Source: an uncultured Hyphomicrobiales bacterium (lineage in GTDB: Bacteria; Pseudomonadota; Alphaproteobacteria; Rhizobiales; Devosiaceae). From it: a stretch of 34,820 bases of DNA. Numbering within the stretch: position 1 is the stretch's first letter; each line of letters begins with the position of its first letter. Below, piece by piece: positions 18,444 through 26,103 of this stretch. The stretch lies in the NCBI GenBank assembly GCA_903842455.1, contig CAIMLX010000063.1, positions 1-34,820 on the forward strand, read 5' to 3'. The notes below the pieces were generated by a model that was not told the origin of the DNA, did no database searches, and saw only the letters and a program-made list of their open reading frames with translations. The position numbers and the translations under genes were made by a program.

Positions 18444-18881
18444 TTACGTCTGGACCGGGAAGCAGGCATTGGCCCGCAGCGTCGGGCCGAGCACCATCGC
18501 GGTGACGACCTGCGGGGCGGCAGACACGAATACGTAGCTGATCTCTACGGTGGCGAAGCCGGAGACGCCCTGGCAGGTGGTGCTGGCATTGACGGTGATG
18601 TTGGCGGTCTGCAGCGGCACACCGAGCTTTGCCGCCTCGCCGATGACCCAGGTACGGGTCTTCGCGAGGCTGTAGCTGCCCGAGGTGGTGCAGTGGGTCT
18701 GCTGCACGCCGATGCAGCGGGCGGCCGAGATGGCGAGGGACTGCATGGCCTGCTGGGTCCACAGCGCCCGCCCGTACTCGACTGTGCCGACGATGATCAT
18801 CAGCAGCGGCGCGGCGACGAGCGCGAACTCGAGGGCGCTGGCGCCGCCTTCGTGGCGGAAAAAGCGGCGGAGGGCCCTCAC
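18444..18881 (-). CDS. TadE-like pilus-assembly/envelope protein (last of three)
   Basis: This is a 145-residue protein. A short basic N-terminus precedes the TadE signature GGASALEFALVAAPLLMIIVGTVEYGRALW (split here as GGASALEFALVAAP then LLMIIVGTVEYG, about residues 12-37). This is a single membrane anchor preceded by the small-residue/Glu motif of type IV-like pseudopilins. The rest is periplasmic, with cysteines (CIGVQQTHC) that may pair. The start is a GTG overlapping the stop of the upstream TadE-like gene (GTGA). It is the final gene of a three-gene coupled set. Tad proteins build Flp pili, but the ATPase, secretin and pilin genes are not in this window. Confidence 0.82.
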   Translation of the reverse strand: MRALRRFFRHEGGASALEFALVAAPLLMIIVGTVEYGRALWTQQAMQSLAISAARCIGVQQTHCTTSGSYSLAKTRTWVIGEAAKLGVPLQTANITVNASTTCQGVSGFATVEISYVFVSAAPQVVTAMVLGPTLRANACFPVQT

Positions 18882-19417
18882 TGGACCTGCACCAGCGCGT
18901 CGGCGCTGATCCAGCCGGTGCGGGAGATGCCGAGGAGGCCGAACATCGGCGTGTACATCTGCTTGGCGGTGATCGCGACGTACTTGCCGGCAAAGCCGCC
19001 GCCGCTGGCGCAGGTGGAGCCGCAGGCGACGGAGCTGCCCCAGCTCACGCTGCCGCCACTCAGCGAGGGGCAGTAGCAGCGATCGGCATTGGCGGCGGTG
19101 CCCGAAGTGCTGGATGCGCCCGAGGTGCGGGTTCGGGCGGGTCCGGCATTGACGGTGACCACCGCGTCGATGGCGGCGGGGACCAGGGTGACGAGGTTCT
19201 GCGCCAGCGTAGCCCCGCCGGTCGACGAGACGCTGGTGCCGTTGACGACCGCGTAGTTGGCCGAGGCGGAGACGGCCTGGGTGACGGAGAAGCGCATCAC
19301 GAGGTTGAAGCCGATATCCAGCATGACGCCGAGGATCAGCAGCATGATGGGGACGAGCAGGGCGAACTCGACGGCGGAGGCGCCGGATTCGGAGCGGCAG
19401 AAGCGGCGCCGGGTCAT
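18878..19417 (-). CDS. TadE-like pilus-assembly/envelope protein (middle of three)
   Basis: The product is 179 residues. MTRRRFCRSES leads into the TadE motif GASAVEFALLVPIMLLILG (residues 12-30), the single membrane anchor. The remainder is a small-residue-rich periplasmic domain with four or more Cys (CYCPSL, ACGSTCASGGG), unlike the plainer tail of the downstream paralogue. The start ATG overlaps the stop of the TadG-like gene by ATGA, and its own end overlaps the next gene by GTGA. All three genes are thus likely to be translated as a unit in fixed ratio. It may be a minor pseudopilin (TadE or TadF) of a Tad apparatus encoded elsewhere. Confidence 0.82.
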   Translation of the reverse strand: MTRRRFCRSESGASAVEFALLVPIMLLILGVMLDIGFNLVMRFSVTQAVSASANYAVVNGTSVSSTGGATLAQNLVTLVPAAIDAVVTVNAGPARTRTSGASSTSGTAANADRCYCPSLSGGSVSWGSSVACGSTCASGGGFAGKYVAITAKQMYTPMFGLLGISRTGWISADALVQVQ

Positions 19418-21501
19418 TGCACCAGCCTCGGACGGGCGCCGCCGCCACCGGAGGGCGCGATGCACTCGGAGGCGGCCGTGGTGCCGCCCGACAGCGAAAT
19501 CAGCGAGCCGATGAGCTGCAGGCAGTTGGTGCCGCCGGCAACGCCCGCGCCGCCGCTCATGGTGATGGCGCCGACCGGGAAGTAGAAGGCGCCGCTGATC
19601 TTGCCGCCGCTGCCGCCTTCGGCGAACGTCGCACCGGCGGTGATGGCCGCGGGGCCGATGACGGCGAGTTTCGCGAGGCTGCCGGAGTTCGGCGCGGTGA
19701 TCTCGATATTGCTGTAGCCGGCGGCGACGCAGAAGGCGGTGTTGGCACACGAGCCCGAGGCTGGCACAGAGCTGCCCGAGAGCACGATGGTGACGTTCGT
19801 CGCCTTCACCGACACGGTGTAGCCGGTGCAGGGTGAGCCGCCGCCGCCGCTGGCGCCGAGCGCAAAGTAGCCATCGATGGTGTAGACCCCTGCCCCCATC
19901 ACCACGGCGCCCGCCGCGTTGAAGTTGCCGCGGATATCGTGCTGGTCGGCAGCGCTGATGACGAGGCACGAGCCGCCGCCGTTCGGGGCCCAGAGGTTGC
20001 CGCCGAGCTCGAAGGTGGTCGCATCCGCTAGATAGGTCTTGGAGCCGCCGCCCACGTTGATGGCGTCGCCTGCGCCGCTCGGTCCGACCTGGAAGATGTT
20101 GGTGGTGCCCGAGCCCATGGTCAGAGTAGAGCCGCCGCCATTGGCGATGCCACCCTGGAACCGGAACGTGCTCGGCCCGGCGAAGGTGGTGGCGCCGCTC
20201 GAGTTGTTGCAGAGGCTGAAGGTCGAACTGTTACAGGTCGTGGCGCTGCGGCCGATGTTGAACGTGCCGGCGCCGAAGCTGGTCACGACGCTGCCGGCGG
20301 TACTCATCCCCTTGGCGAGGTTGAAGGTGCCGGCGCCGAAGGTGACGGTGCCGCTGCCGCCGGTGGCGAAGGTCTCGGCGAAATTGTAGGTGCCTGCCCC
20401 GAAGGTCGTGCTGCCATAGGAGGTGGCCCTGACAGTGCCGCCGAAACTGTAATAACCGGGGCCGAAGATGGTAGTGGCCTGCAGAGTGAGGGGACCGGAG
20501 AAATTGTAGGTGGTGCCGACATCGCCCGAGGGGTTGAAGCTGAAGTTGATGCCGCCGCCGAAGGTCAGGTTGGCGAAATTGTATTCTGCGCCGGAGAACT
20601 GCGGACAGGTGAGGGTCCAGGTGCTGCCGGACTTGGCGGCGCTGCAGCCGGCCGCCGTCGCCTGCGCCTTGGTGGACGAGTCGTTGTAGGCGAAGTCGAT
20701 CGAGAAGGCGCCGGTGGGTGTCGGGACCAGGGGGGCGGCGGGCGAGGACTGCCCGGCCAGCGTAGCGAAGCGCGCCCGGGCCGCGGCAATTGCCGCGTTG
20801 CCGGCGAGTGGATCCGATGTCGTGGCCTTGGTGATCGACGACGCCGTGATGCCGGTGCAGGGCTGGCTGACGGTGGTGTCGTAGGTGACCGACTGTGCCG
20901 TGATCGCGGTGCCACACGGCACCTCGATCCTGGCGTTCGACGAAACCGCGCAGGTCGAGGCCGTGATCCGGGTGCCGCCCGACAGGGTGACGCCGGTCTT
21001 GGTGGGGTCGAGCGCGATGATGCAGCCGGAGACGCCAGCACCGAGCTCCGCATAGGACAGGGTGACGACGCGCACCGTGTTCGACACGCCAAGGATGGGA
21101 GCGAGGAACAGTGGGTTGTCGATCGTGATGACGGCCCGCACGGCCTTGTTGGCGGAGTTGCGCGGCGAGGTGACGAGATCGACCGCCACGTTGGCGGGAG
21201 CGACGCCGTTCAACTCCCCTACCCGCTTGGCGGCGCTCGCCATCAGCACGGTAGAACTGCCTGAACTGTAGGCCAGCGCGCCGGCATAGGCGGCGAGATC
21301 GGCGGTGCGCTGATTGTTGGCCTGCACTGAGAGTGAGTGACCATACTCGGCGACGAGGCCAGTGACGCCGAGGAGAATCGGCAGGGTCAGCGCGAAGATG
21401 ACGGCGACGTTTGCCCGTGCATCCGCGGCGAAGCTGGCAAGAAGGCCCTGCCTTTGAATTGGCAATGGTCGACGTCGAAAGGAAGACACGGTAGGCAGCA
21501 A
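19414..21501 (-). CDS. TadG-like protein with a glycine-rich repeat domain
   Basis: The 695-residue product begins with a basic segment and a Tad_N-type membrane anchor (ANVAVIFALTLPILLGV at about 30-46, followed by AEYGHSLSVQANNQRTADLA), as in TadG. The roughly 600-residue extracytoplasmic part is Ser/Thr/Gly/Ala-rich with scattered Cys. At 346-416 it has an exact 21-residue periodic repeat: FGPGYYSF, FGAGTYNF, FGAGTFNL, FGAGTFNI at 346, 367, 388 and 409. Looser Gly/Ser-rich repeats lie on both sides. Ordinary TadG proteins carry a von Willebrand A-like domain; no clear metal site of that kind is visible here. The start shown is a TTG; a GTG at 21489 is an alternative and both have poor ribosome binding sites. 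It leads a three-gene overlapping set. Confidence 0.75.
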   Translation of the reverse strand: MLPTVSSFRRRPLPIQRQGLLASFAADARANVAVIFALTLPILLGVTGLVAEYGHSLSVQANNQRTADLAAYAGALAYSSGSSTVLMASAAKRVGELNGVAPANVAVDLVTSPRNSANKAVRAVITIDNPLFLAPILGVSNTVRVVTLSYAELGAGVSGCIIALDPTKTGVTLSGGTRITASTCAVSSNARIEVPCGTAITAQSVTYDTTVSQPCTGITASSITKATTSDPLAGNAAIAAARARFATLAGQSSPAAPLVPTPTGAFSIDFAYNDSSTKAQATAAGCSAAKSGSTWTLTCPQFSGAEYNFANLTFGGGINFSFNPSGDVGTTYNFSGPLTLQATTIFGPGYYSFGGTVRATSYGSTTFGAGTYNFAETFATGGSGTVTFGAGTFNLAKGMSTAGSVVTSFGAGTFNIGRSATTCNSSTFSLCNNSSGATTFAGPSTFRFQGGIANGGGSTLTMGSGTTNIFQVGPSGAGDAINVGGGSKTYLADATTFELGGNLWAPNGGGSCLVISAADQHDIRGNFNAAGAVVMGAGVYTIDGYFALGASGGGGSPCTGYTVSVKATNVTIVLSGSSVPASGSCANTAFCVAAGYSNIEITAPNSGSLAKLAVIGPAAITAGATFAEGGSGGKISGAFYFPVGAITMSGGAGVAGGTNCLQLIGSLISLSGGTTAASECIAPSGGGGARPRLVQ
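20254..20466 (-). repeat. 63-bp tandem coding repeat inside the TadG-like gene
   Basis: Four copies of an FGxGxYxF-type octapeptide begin at residues 346, 367, 388 and 409 of the TadG-like protein, a fixed 21-codon (63-bp) spacing. The copies differ in nucleotide sequence, so the repeat is old and kept by selection on the protein rather than a fresh slippage product. Confidence 0.8.
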
Positions 21502-21537
21502 TCCAAAAATATCGGATTCAGCATGCCGGATAGGGGC

Positions 21538-21551
21538 TTAACGAAACTTAA
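21538..21551. promoter_or_regulatory. CtrA-like site upstream of the TadG-like gene
   Basis: TTAA-N6-TTAA lies 37-50 bp upstream of the proposed start of the TadG-like gene. The cell-cycle regulator CtrA of alphaproteobacteria binds TTAA-N7-TTAA, so the spacing is one base short of canonical. Pilus genes are known CtrA targets in Caulobacter. The assignment is a guess from the motif and its position. Confidence 0.35.
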
Positions 21552-21595
21552 CCGGATCGATCACGATTGGGCGCATACGCCGAATTCAGCAGCCT

Positions 21596-23767
21596 TCAGC
21601 GCTCGATCCAGACCGGCACCGACTTGAAGGCGGGGGTGTGCGAGCGCGGGTCGACGGCGGTGCCGCAGAGGACGTTGGCCTCAGGGTAGTAGGCCAGCGC
21701 CGAGCCGCGGGGCAGGTCGAAGGCGGTCGCCGTGCCCGCCATGCGGCCGTGATCGGAGGCGAGCGTGATGCGGGTGGCATCGGCGAGGCCGAACTTCGCC
21801 ATGTCCTCACGGTTGAGGAAGATGGCGTCGCGGCCGGCCTTCTGCCGGTAGCTGTCCTGCTCCTCGTAGATGATGGTGTTGAACTGGCCCTCCGAGCGGA
21901 CGGTGGCGAGGGTAAGTTCGGTGCCCGGCAGCGGCGTCGGCGTGATGACGAAATGCGCCCGGTTGTCAGGGGTCCCGAACGTCGGGGCATGGAGCACGCG
22001 GTTGGAAATGTGGAACTCGCGCTTTGCCACATCGATGTCGGCCAGCTGCTCGAGGCCGGGGACGATCTTCGCGATCGCCTCGCGCACCCTGGCGTGCTGC
22101 TTGAAGGCCGAGAAATCGATGGGGCTGTCCGGCAGCAGCTGGGCGGCGAGGTCGCAGAGGATGACGGTTTCGGGGCGAACGTTGTCGAGCCGCTTGATGC
22201 CGCCATCCGACAAGCGGACGTAGTTGAACATCGACTCCTGCGTGGTAGGCGACCACTCCTCGTCGCGGGCGGTGACCGGCAGGATCAGCACTTCGCCGTC
22301 GCCGAGACCGTGGACGTGGCCGCGGTTCAGCGTGGTGGTGAGGAAGACCTTCAGCCCGATTTGCCCCATGGCGCGGGTGGCAAAGGCGGTGTCCGGAGTG
22401 GCGCCCCAGAGGTTGCCGCCCATGATTATGGCGGCATCGATCTCGCCGCGCTCGGCGGCCTGCAGGCCCGCCATGGTGTCGAGGCCCTTGTCGCGACCGA
22501 GGGTGACGCCGAAGGATTTTTCCATCGCGGCGAACACCTGCTCGGAAACCACCGGCTTGACGCCGATGGTGCCAATGCCCTGCACGTTCGAGTGGCCGCG
22601 CAGCGGCAGCAGACCGGCGTAGCGCTTGCCGATCATGCCGCGGATGAGCGCCAGGTTGGCGATGGCCTCGACATTGGCGGTGCCGTGGAGGTGATGGGTC
22701 ATGCCCATGCCCCAGGCGAAGACGACGTTCTGCCGGCTGGCGTAGCGGGTGGCGACGCGCTCGATCTCGGCGCGGGAGAGGCCGCAGGTGGCTTCGATGG
22801 TGTCCCAGCTGAGGGCGGCGAGGTCGGCCTCGATGGCGTCGAAGCCGGAGGCGTGCGCGGCGATGAAGGCGCGATCCTCGGCGCCGATGGCGAGGATCGC
22901 CTTCATCAGCCCCTTGAACAGGGCGATATCGGAGCCGATGCGCGGCTGCAGGTAGTCCGACGCGATCTCGGTGCCGCCCGCCAGCATGGAACCCGGGCTT
23001 TTCGGCACGGCGAACTTCACCAGCCCGGGCTCTTTCGCCGGGTTGATGATGATGACGTCGCCGCCCCGGTCGCGGCAGTGCTTCAGCATGTGGATGAAGC
23101 GGGGGTGGTTGGACGAAGGGTTGGCGCCGATGACGAAGATCAGGTCGGCGCCGGTCAGGTCCTCGAGTTCGACGGTGGAGGTGCCCTTGCCGATGGTGGT
23201 GGCAAGGCCCTCGGAGGTCGCCTGGTGGCAGTAGTAGGAGCAGTTGTTGACGTTGTTGGTGCCCCAGACCCGCGCCAGCAACTGGAAGACGAAGCCGGCT
23301 TCGTTCGACGAGCGGCCGGACGAATAGAAGAAGCTGCGGTTGGGGTCGGTGGTCTTCAAATGCGCGGCGGCGTGGGCGATGGCGAAATCCCAGCTCACCG
23401 GCTCGTAACGGTCGCCGCCCTGCTTCCGGAACAGCGGGGTGTTGAGGCGGCCGAGCTTTTCCATCTCGCGGCCCGAGAGCTGCTGCAGATCGCTGAGCGG
23501 GTGGAGGAAGGCCTCGGCGGGGATCGCCGGCTGGATGTCGGTGGACTGGGCCTGCACCGACTTGTTGCAGACCGAGGGGAACTCGCCGAGCTCGTTGGTC
23601 ATGCCGCCGCGCTGCCCGCCCATGCCATAGGCGCAGGCCTTGCAGGTGTTGTGCGAGGTCAGCGCCTTGGCGGCCTTGCCGACGCCCATCCGGCGGATGG
23701 TGTCGACGGTGTAGAGCAGCTTTTTCGGGCCGCCACCGACAATGCGGGGCTTATCTTCAACGGACAT
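21596..23767 (-). CDS. FdhF/YdeP-family molybdopterin oxidoreductase
   Basis: The 723-residue product belongs to the formate-dehydrogenase-H/YdeP branch of bis-MGD molybdoenzymes. The N-terminus has Cys42, Cys45 and Cys67 (TCKACAYG and VCNKS), three ligands where a classic [4Fe-4S] site has four. The probable molybdenum ligand is Cys180 in YYCHQATSEGL, aligned with the selenocysteine of E. coli FdhF. Cofactor-binding segments include VIGANPSSNHPRF, GMGMTHHLHGT, RGHSNVQGIGT and a C-terminal domain with SEGQFNTIIYEEQDSYR. The ATG at 23765-23767 follows GAGGAG. YdeP-type proteins are tied to acid stress in E. coli, but their reaction is not established. No FdhD or electron-transfer subunit lies beside it. 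Confidence 0.87.
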   Translation of the reverse strand: MSVEDKPRIVGGGPKKLLYTVDTIRRMGVGKAAKALTSHNTCKACAYGMGGQRGGMTNELGEFPSVCNKSVQAQSTDIQPAIPAEAFLHPLSDLQQLSGREMEKLGRLNTPLFRKQGGDRYEPVSWDFAIAHAAAHLKTTDPNRSFFYSSGRSSNEAGFVFQLLARVWGTNNVNNCSYYCHQATSEGLATTIGKGTSTVELEDLTGADLIFVIGANPSSNHPRFIHMLKHCRDRGGDVIIINPAKEPGLVKFAVPKSPGSMLAGGTEIASDYLQPRIGSDIALFKGLMKAILAIGAEDRAFIAAHASGFDAIEADLAALSWDTIEATCGLSRAEIERVATRYASRQNVVFAWGMGMTHHLHGTANVEAIANLALIRGMIGKRYAGLLPLRGHSNVQGIGTIGVKPVVSEQVFAAMEKSFGVTLGRDKGLDTMAGLQAAERGEIDAAIIMGGNLWGATPDTAFATRAMGQIGLKVFLTTTLNRGHVHGLGDGEVLILPVTARDEEWSPTTQESMFNYVRLSDGGIKRLDNVRPETVILCDLAAQLLPDSPIDFSAFKQHARVREAIAKIVPGLEQLADIDVAKREFHISNRVLHAPTFGTPDNRAHFVITPTPLPGTELTLATVRSEGQFNTIIYEEQDSYRQKAGRDAIFLNREDMAKFGLADATRITLASDHGRMAGTATAFDLPRGSALAYYPEANVLCGTAVDPRSHTPAFKSVPVWIER

Positions 23768-23874
23768 CGCAGTCTCCTCGCGGCGCGGGTGTAGCACGGC
23801 GTGGATCGTTCGGGCAGCAGGGAACGGGCATCGAAAGGCGACGTTGCCTCTCCATCGACACGGAGGAACTCCCG

Positions 23875-24399
23875 ATGAAACGACTAGCCATCTGCCTCGC
23901 CGCGATTGCGTTCAGCGCTCCCGCCATCGCGCAGGACAGCGCCGCCACCGCAAACATGATGGATATGGAGGGCACGAGCCTCGGCGTCCTCGAACTGACG
24001 ACGATGGACGGACATGTTCACATCACCGGCGAGTTGACCGGCCTGACGGCCAGTGAGCGCGGCATTCACATTCACGAGACCGGCGACTGCGATGCCGCCA
24101 CGAAGTTCGAGTCGGCCGGCGGGCACTTCAACCCGACCGACCACCAGCATGGCACGGAGAACCCGGAGGGGCCGCACGCGGGTGACATCCCCAACCTCGT
24201 AACGACTGCCGACGGTGGTACGCCAGTGGACATCACTGCCGAGGGCATGACTCTCGGTGAGGGCGAGAACAGCCTGTTCGACGCCGATGGCTCCTCGATC
24301 GTGATCCACGCGGACGCCGACGACTACCGGACCGACCCGGCGGGCAACTCAGGCGAGCGTATCGTTTGTGGCGTGATCGAAGCAGCACCGGCGCAGTAA
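23875..24399 (+). CDS. sodC: Periplasmic Cu/Zn superoxide dismutase
   Basis: SodC converts superoxide to oxygen and hydrogen peroxide in the periplasm. The 174-residue precursor has a signal peptide (MKRLAICLAAIAFSAPAIAQ). All metal ligands are present with correct spacing: His65 and His67 (GIHIHETG), bridging His84 (GGHFNP), His92, His101 and Asp104 (GPHAGD), and His145 (VIHADADDY). Cys72 and Cys165 would form the conserved disulfide. The start ATG has a strong GGAGGAA. The gene is divergent from the molybdoenzyme gene, with 107 bp between. An ankyrin protein gene follows 40 bp downstream on the same strand, probably in the same transcript. Confidence 0.96.
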   Translation: MKRLAICLAAIAFSAPAIAQDSAATANMMDMEGTSLGVLELTTMDGHVHITGELTGLTASERGIHIHETGDCDAATKFESAGGHFNPTDHQHGTENPEGPHAGDIPNLVTTADGGTPVDITAEGMTLGEGENSLFDADGSSIVIHADADDYRTDPAGNSGERIVCGVIEAAPAQ

Positions 24400-24439
24400 C
24401 GCGCTTCACCCCAAGCTGGCGGCGGATTAGGATGTGTCC

Positions 24440-25084
24440 ATGAATGATCCATTCGAGCTTGTCGCCAGCGGCGACCTCGACGGCCTCAGGGTCGCCCTGA
24501 CACGGGAGCCGGGATTGGCCCGGCTCCGCCATGCCAGTGGCGCGTCGCTGGTGGCGTGGTCGGCCTATGTGGGCAATGTCGGCGCCATAGCGGCGGTCCG
24601 GGCGCTCGAGATCGAGATCGATCCCTATGAAGCCATCATCCTCGGGGATGGCGACGAGCTGGCGGCGGCATTGGCGCGCGGCTGGGACGGCAACGCGCTC
24701 TCGCCGGACGGCTTCGCCCCGCTGGCGCTGGCGGCGTTCTTCGACAATGCACGCGCGTTCGAGCAATTGCTGCCGATCACGCGCGACGTGAGCCGCCAGG
24801 CGGAGAACCCGCAGAAGGTCGCGGCGCTGCACGCGGCGACGGCCAAGCGCAACACCGCCCTGGTCGAAAAGCTGCTGCGGGCCGGCGCCGTGCCCGATCA
24901 GGCGCAGGCGGACGGGTTCACAGCCCTGCACGTCGCCGCGCAGAATGGCGATGCGGCGATAGCGGCGCTGCTGCTGCTGTTCGGCGCCGATCCGCGGCTG
25001 ACCAACGCCAAGGGCATGGATGCCGCGGCGCATGCGCGAGCCGGCGGGCACGAGTGGCTGGCGGTGCGGCTCGAGCGGGGGTAG
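24440..25084 (+). CDS. Small ankyrin-repeat protein
   Basis: This 214-residue protein is built from about five ankyrin-type helix-turn-helix units. The clearest are ALHAATAKRNTALVEKLLRAG with AVPDQAQA, and FTALHVAAQNGDAAIAALLL followed by LFGADPRLTN. Earlier, more degenerate units include SLVAWSAYVGNVGAIAAV and APLALAAFFDNARAFEQLL. There is no signal peptide or membrane segment, so it is probably cytosolic and mediates protein contacts. The ATG at 24440 with TAGGA upstream was chosen over the GTG six bases earlier. It lies 40 bp behind sodC, reminiscent of other bacterial pairs of an ankyrin gene with an antioxidant enzyme gene. Confidence 0.85.
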   Translation: MNDPFELVASGDLDGLRVALTREPGLARLRHASGASLVAWSAYVGNVGAIAAVRALEIEIDPYEAIILGDGDELAAALARGWDGNALSPDGFAPLALAAFFDNARAFEQLLPITRDVSRQAENPQKVAALHAATAKRNTALVEKLLRAGAVPDQAQADGFTALHVAAQNGDAAIAALLLLFGADPRLTNAKGMDAAAHARAGGHEWLAVRLERG

Positions 25085-25113
25085 CGGGTCAGAAGAGGGG
25101 GTGCCCTGAACTG

Positions 25114-25260
25114 CCCCTCACCCGGCCCTTCGGGCCACCCTCTCCCTCAAGGGGAGAGGGGAAGAGGCGGCCCAATCAAACCCCCATTTCAAACCCCCAT
25201 TGCGCGACTGCATCGCCCTTCTCCCCTTGAGGGAGAAGGTGCCGGCAGGCGGATGAGGGG
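25114..25260. repeat. Head-to-head pair of RIME-like palindromic repeats
   Basis: Two related hairpin units face each other, at 25114-25161 and 25216-25260. Each has a CCCCTC(A/T)-type outer end and a CTCCCTCAAGGGGAG-type inner stem. They occupy nearly the whole gap between the ankyrin gene and the convergent permease gene. Between them, CAAACCCCCATT occurs twice in tandem at about 25178-25202. The pair may act as a two-way terminator. Confidence 0.65.
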
Positions 25261-25296
25261 TACAGGCGCGCAGCGCCGCGGGAGAGCCCTCGCCGT

Positions 25297-26103
25297 TCAG
25301 TTGCCCATGGTCGAGCGGTGCGCCCAGCCGGTGGAGCGTTTCTCGATCCAGGCCATCACCGCGTACATGGCGATACCTTCGACCGCGAGGGCCAGCAGGC
25401 CGGCGAAGACCAGCGGGACGTTGAACTGGCTCTGGGCCTGGCTCATCATCTGGCCGAGCCCGTTGTTCGAGGCGACCGTCTCGGACACCACCGAGCCGAC
25501 GAAGGCGAGGGTGATGGCAACCTTCAGCGAGCCGAAGAAGTAGGGCATCGAGCGCGGGATGCCGACCTTCAGCATGATGTCGAGCTTCTTGGCCCCCAGC
25601 GCGCGGAGCACGTCCTCGGTCTCGGGCTCGATGGTAGCGAGACCGGTGGCAACGTTTACGACGATGGGGAAGAACGAGATCAGGAATGCCGTCAGCACGG
25701 CAGGAACCGTGCCGATGCCGAACCAGATGACGAGGATGGGGACCAGCGCCACCTTGGGGATGGCGTTGAAGCCGATCATCAGCGGGTAGAGGCCGGCATA
25801 GATGGTTTTCGACCAGCCGATGAAGAGCCCGATCCCGAGGCCGGCGACAACAGCGAGGCCGAAGCCGAGCAGCGTGGTGTAGAGGGTCTGGACCGAGTTG
25901 CGGGAAATCGGGCCCCAGTACTGGACGATGGCCTGGAAGATACGGCTCGGCGCCGGCAGGACGGTATGCGGCAGGCCGGAGAGACGCACCGCGACCTCCC
26001 AGACGACGAACAGGCCGATGGTATAGAGCCATGGCGCGAGCCGGATCCACGGGACCTTGAAATCGGCGGCGCGGACGGCGGGGCGGGCTGGGATGTCGGT
26101 CAT
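25297..26103 (-). CDS. ABC transporter permease, nitrate/sulfonate/taurine (SsuC/TauC) type
   Basis: This 268-residue inner-membrane subunit belongs to the BPD_transp_1 family. About six hydrophobic segments are visible, beginning with LYTIGLFVVWEVAVRL, then LLGFGLAVVAGLGIGLFIG and VPAVLTAFLISFFPIVVNVA. The EAA coupling loop that docks on the ATPase is VLRALGAKKLDIMLKVGIPR. It is the last gene of the importer set. Its ATG overlaps the ATPase stop by ATGA, so the two are translationally coupled. In this family each permease gene usually forms a homodimer. The substrate is not determined by sequence. Confidence 0.92.
   Translation of the reverse strand: MTDIPARPAVRAADFKVPWIRLAPWLYTIGLFVVWEVAVRLSGLPHTVLPAPSRIFQAIVQYWGPISRNSVQTLYTTLLGFGLAVVAGLGIGLFIGWSKTIYAGLYPLMIGFNAIPKVALVPILVIWFGIGTVPAVLTAFLISFFPIVVNVATGLATIEPETEDVLRALGAKKLDIMLKVGIPRSMPYFFGSLKVAITLAFVGSVVSETVASNNGLGQMMSQAQSQFNVPLVFAGLLALAVEGIAMYAVMAWIEKRSTGWAHRSTMGN

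Noticed and set aside
19557-20917. Several open frames antisense to or in other frames of the TadG-like gene
   Set aside because: They are rich in Arg/His/Pro, lack starts with ribosome binding sites, and mirror the glycine- and serine-rich coding strand.
25114-25260. A CRISPR-like array formed by the repeated C-rich units
   Set aside because: There are only two units in inverted orientation, with no regular spacers and no cas genes. They fit a palindromic intergenic repeat pair.
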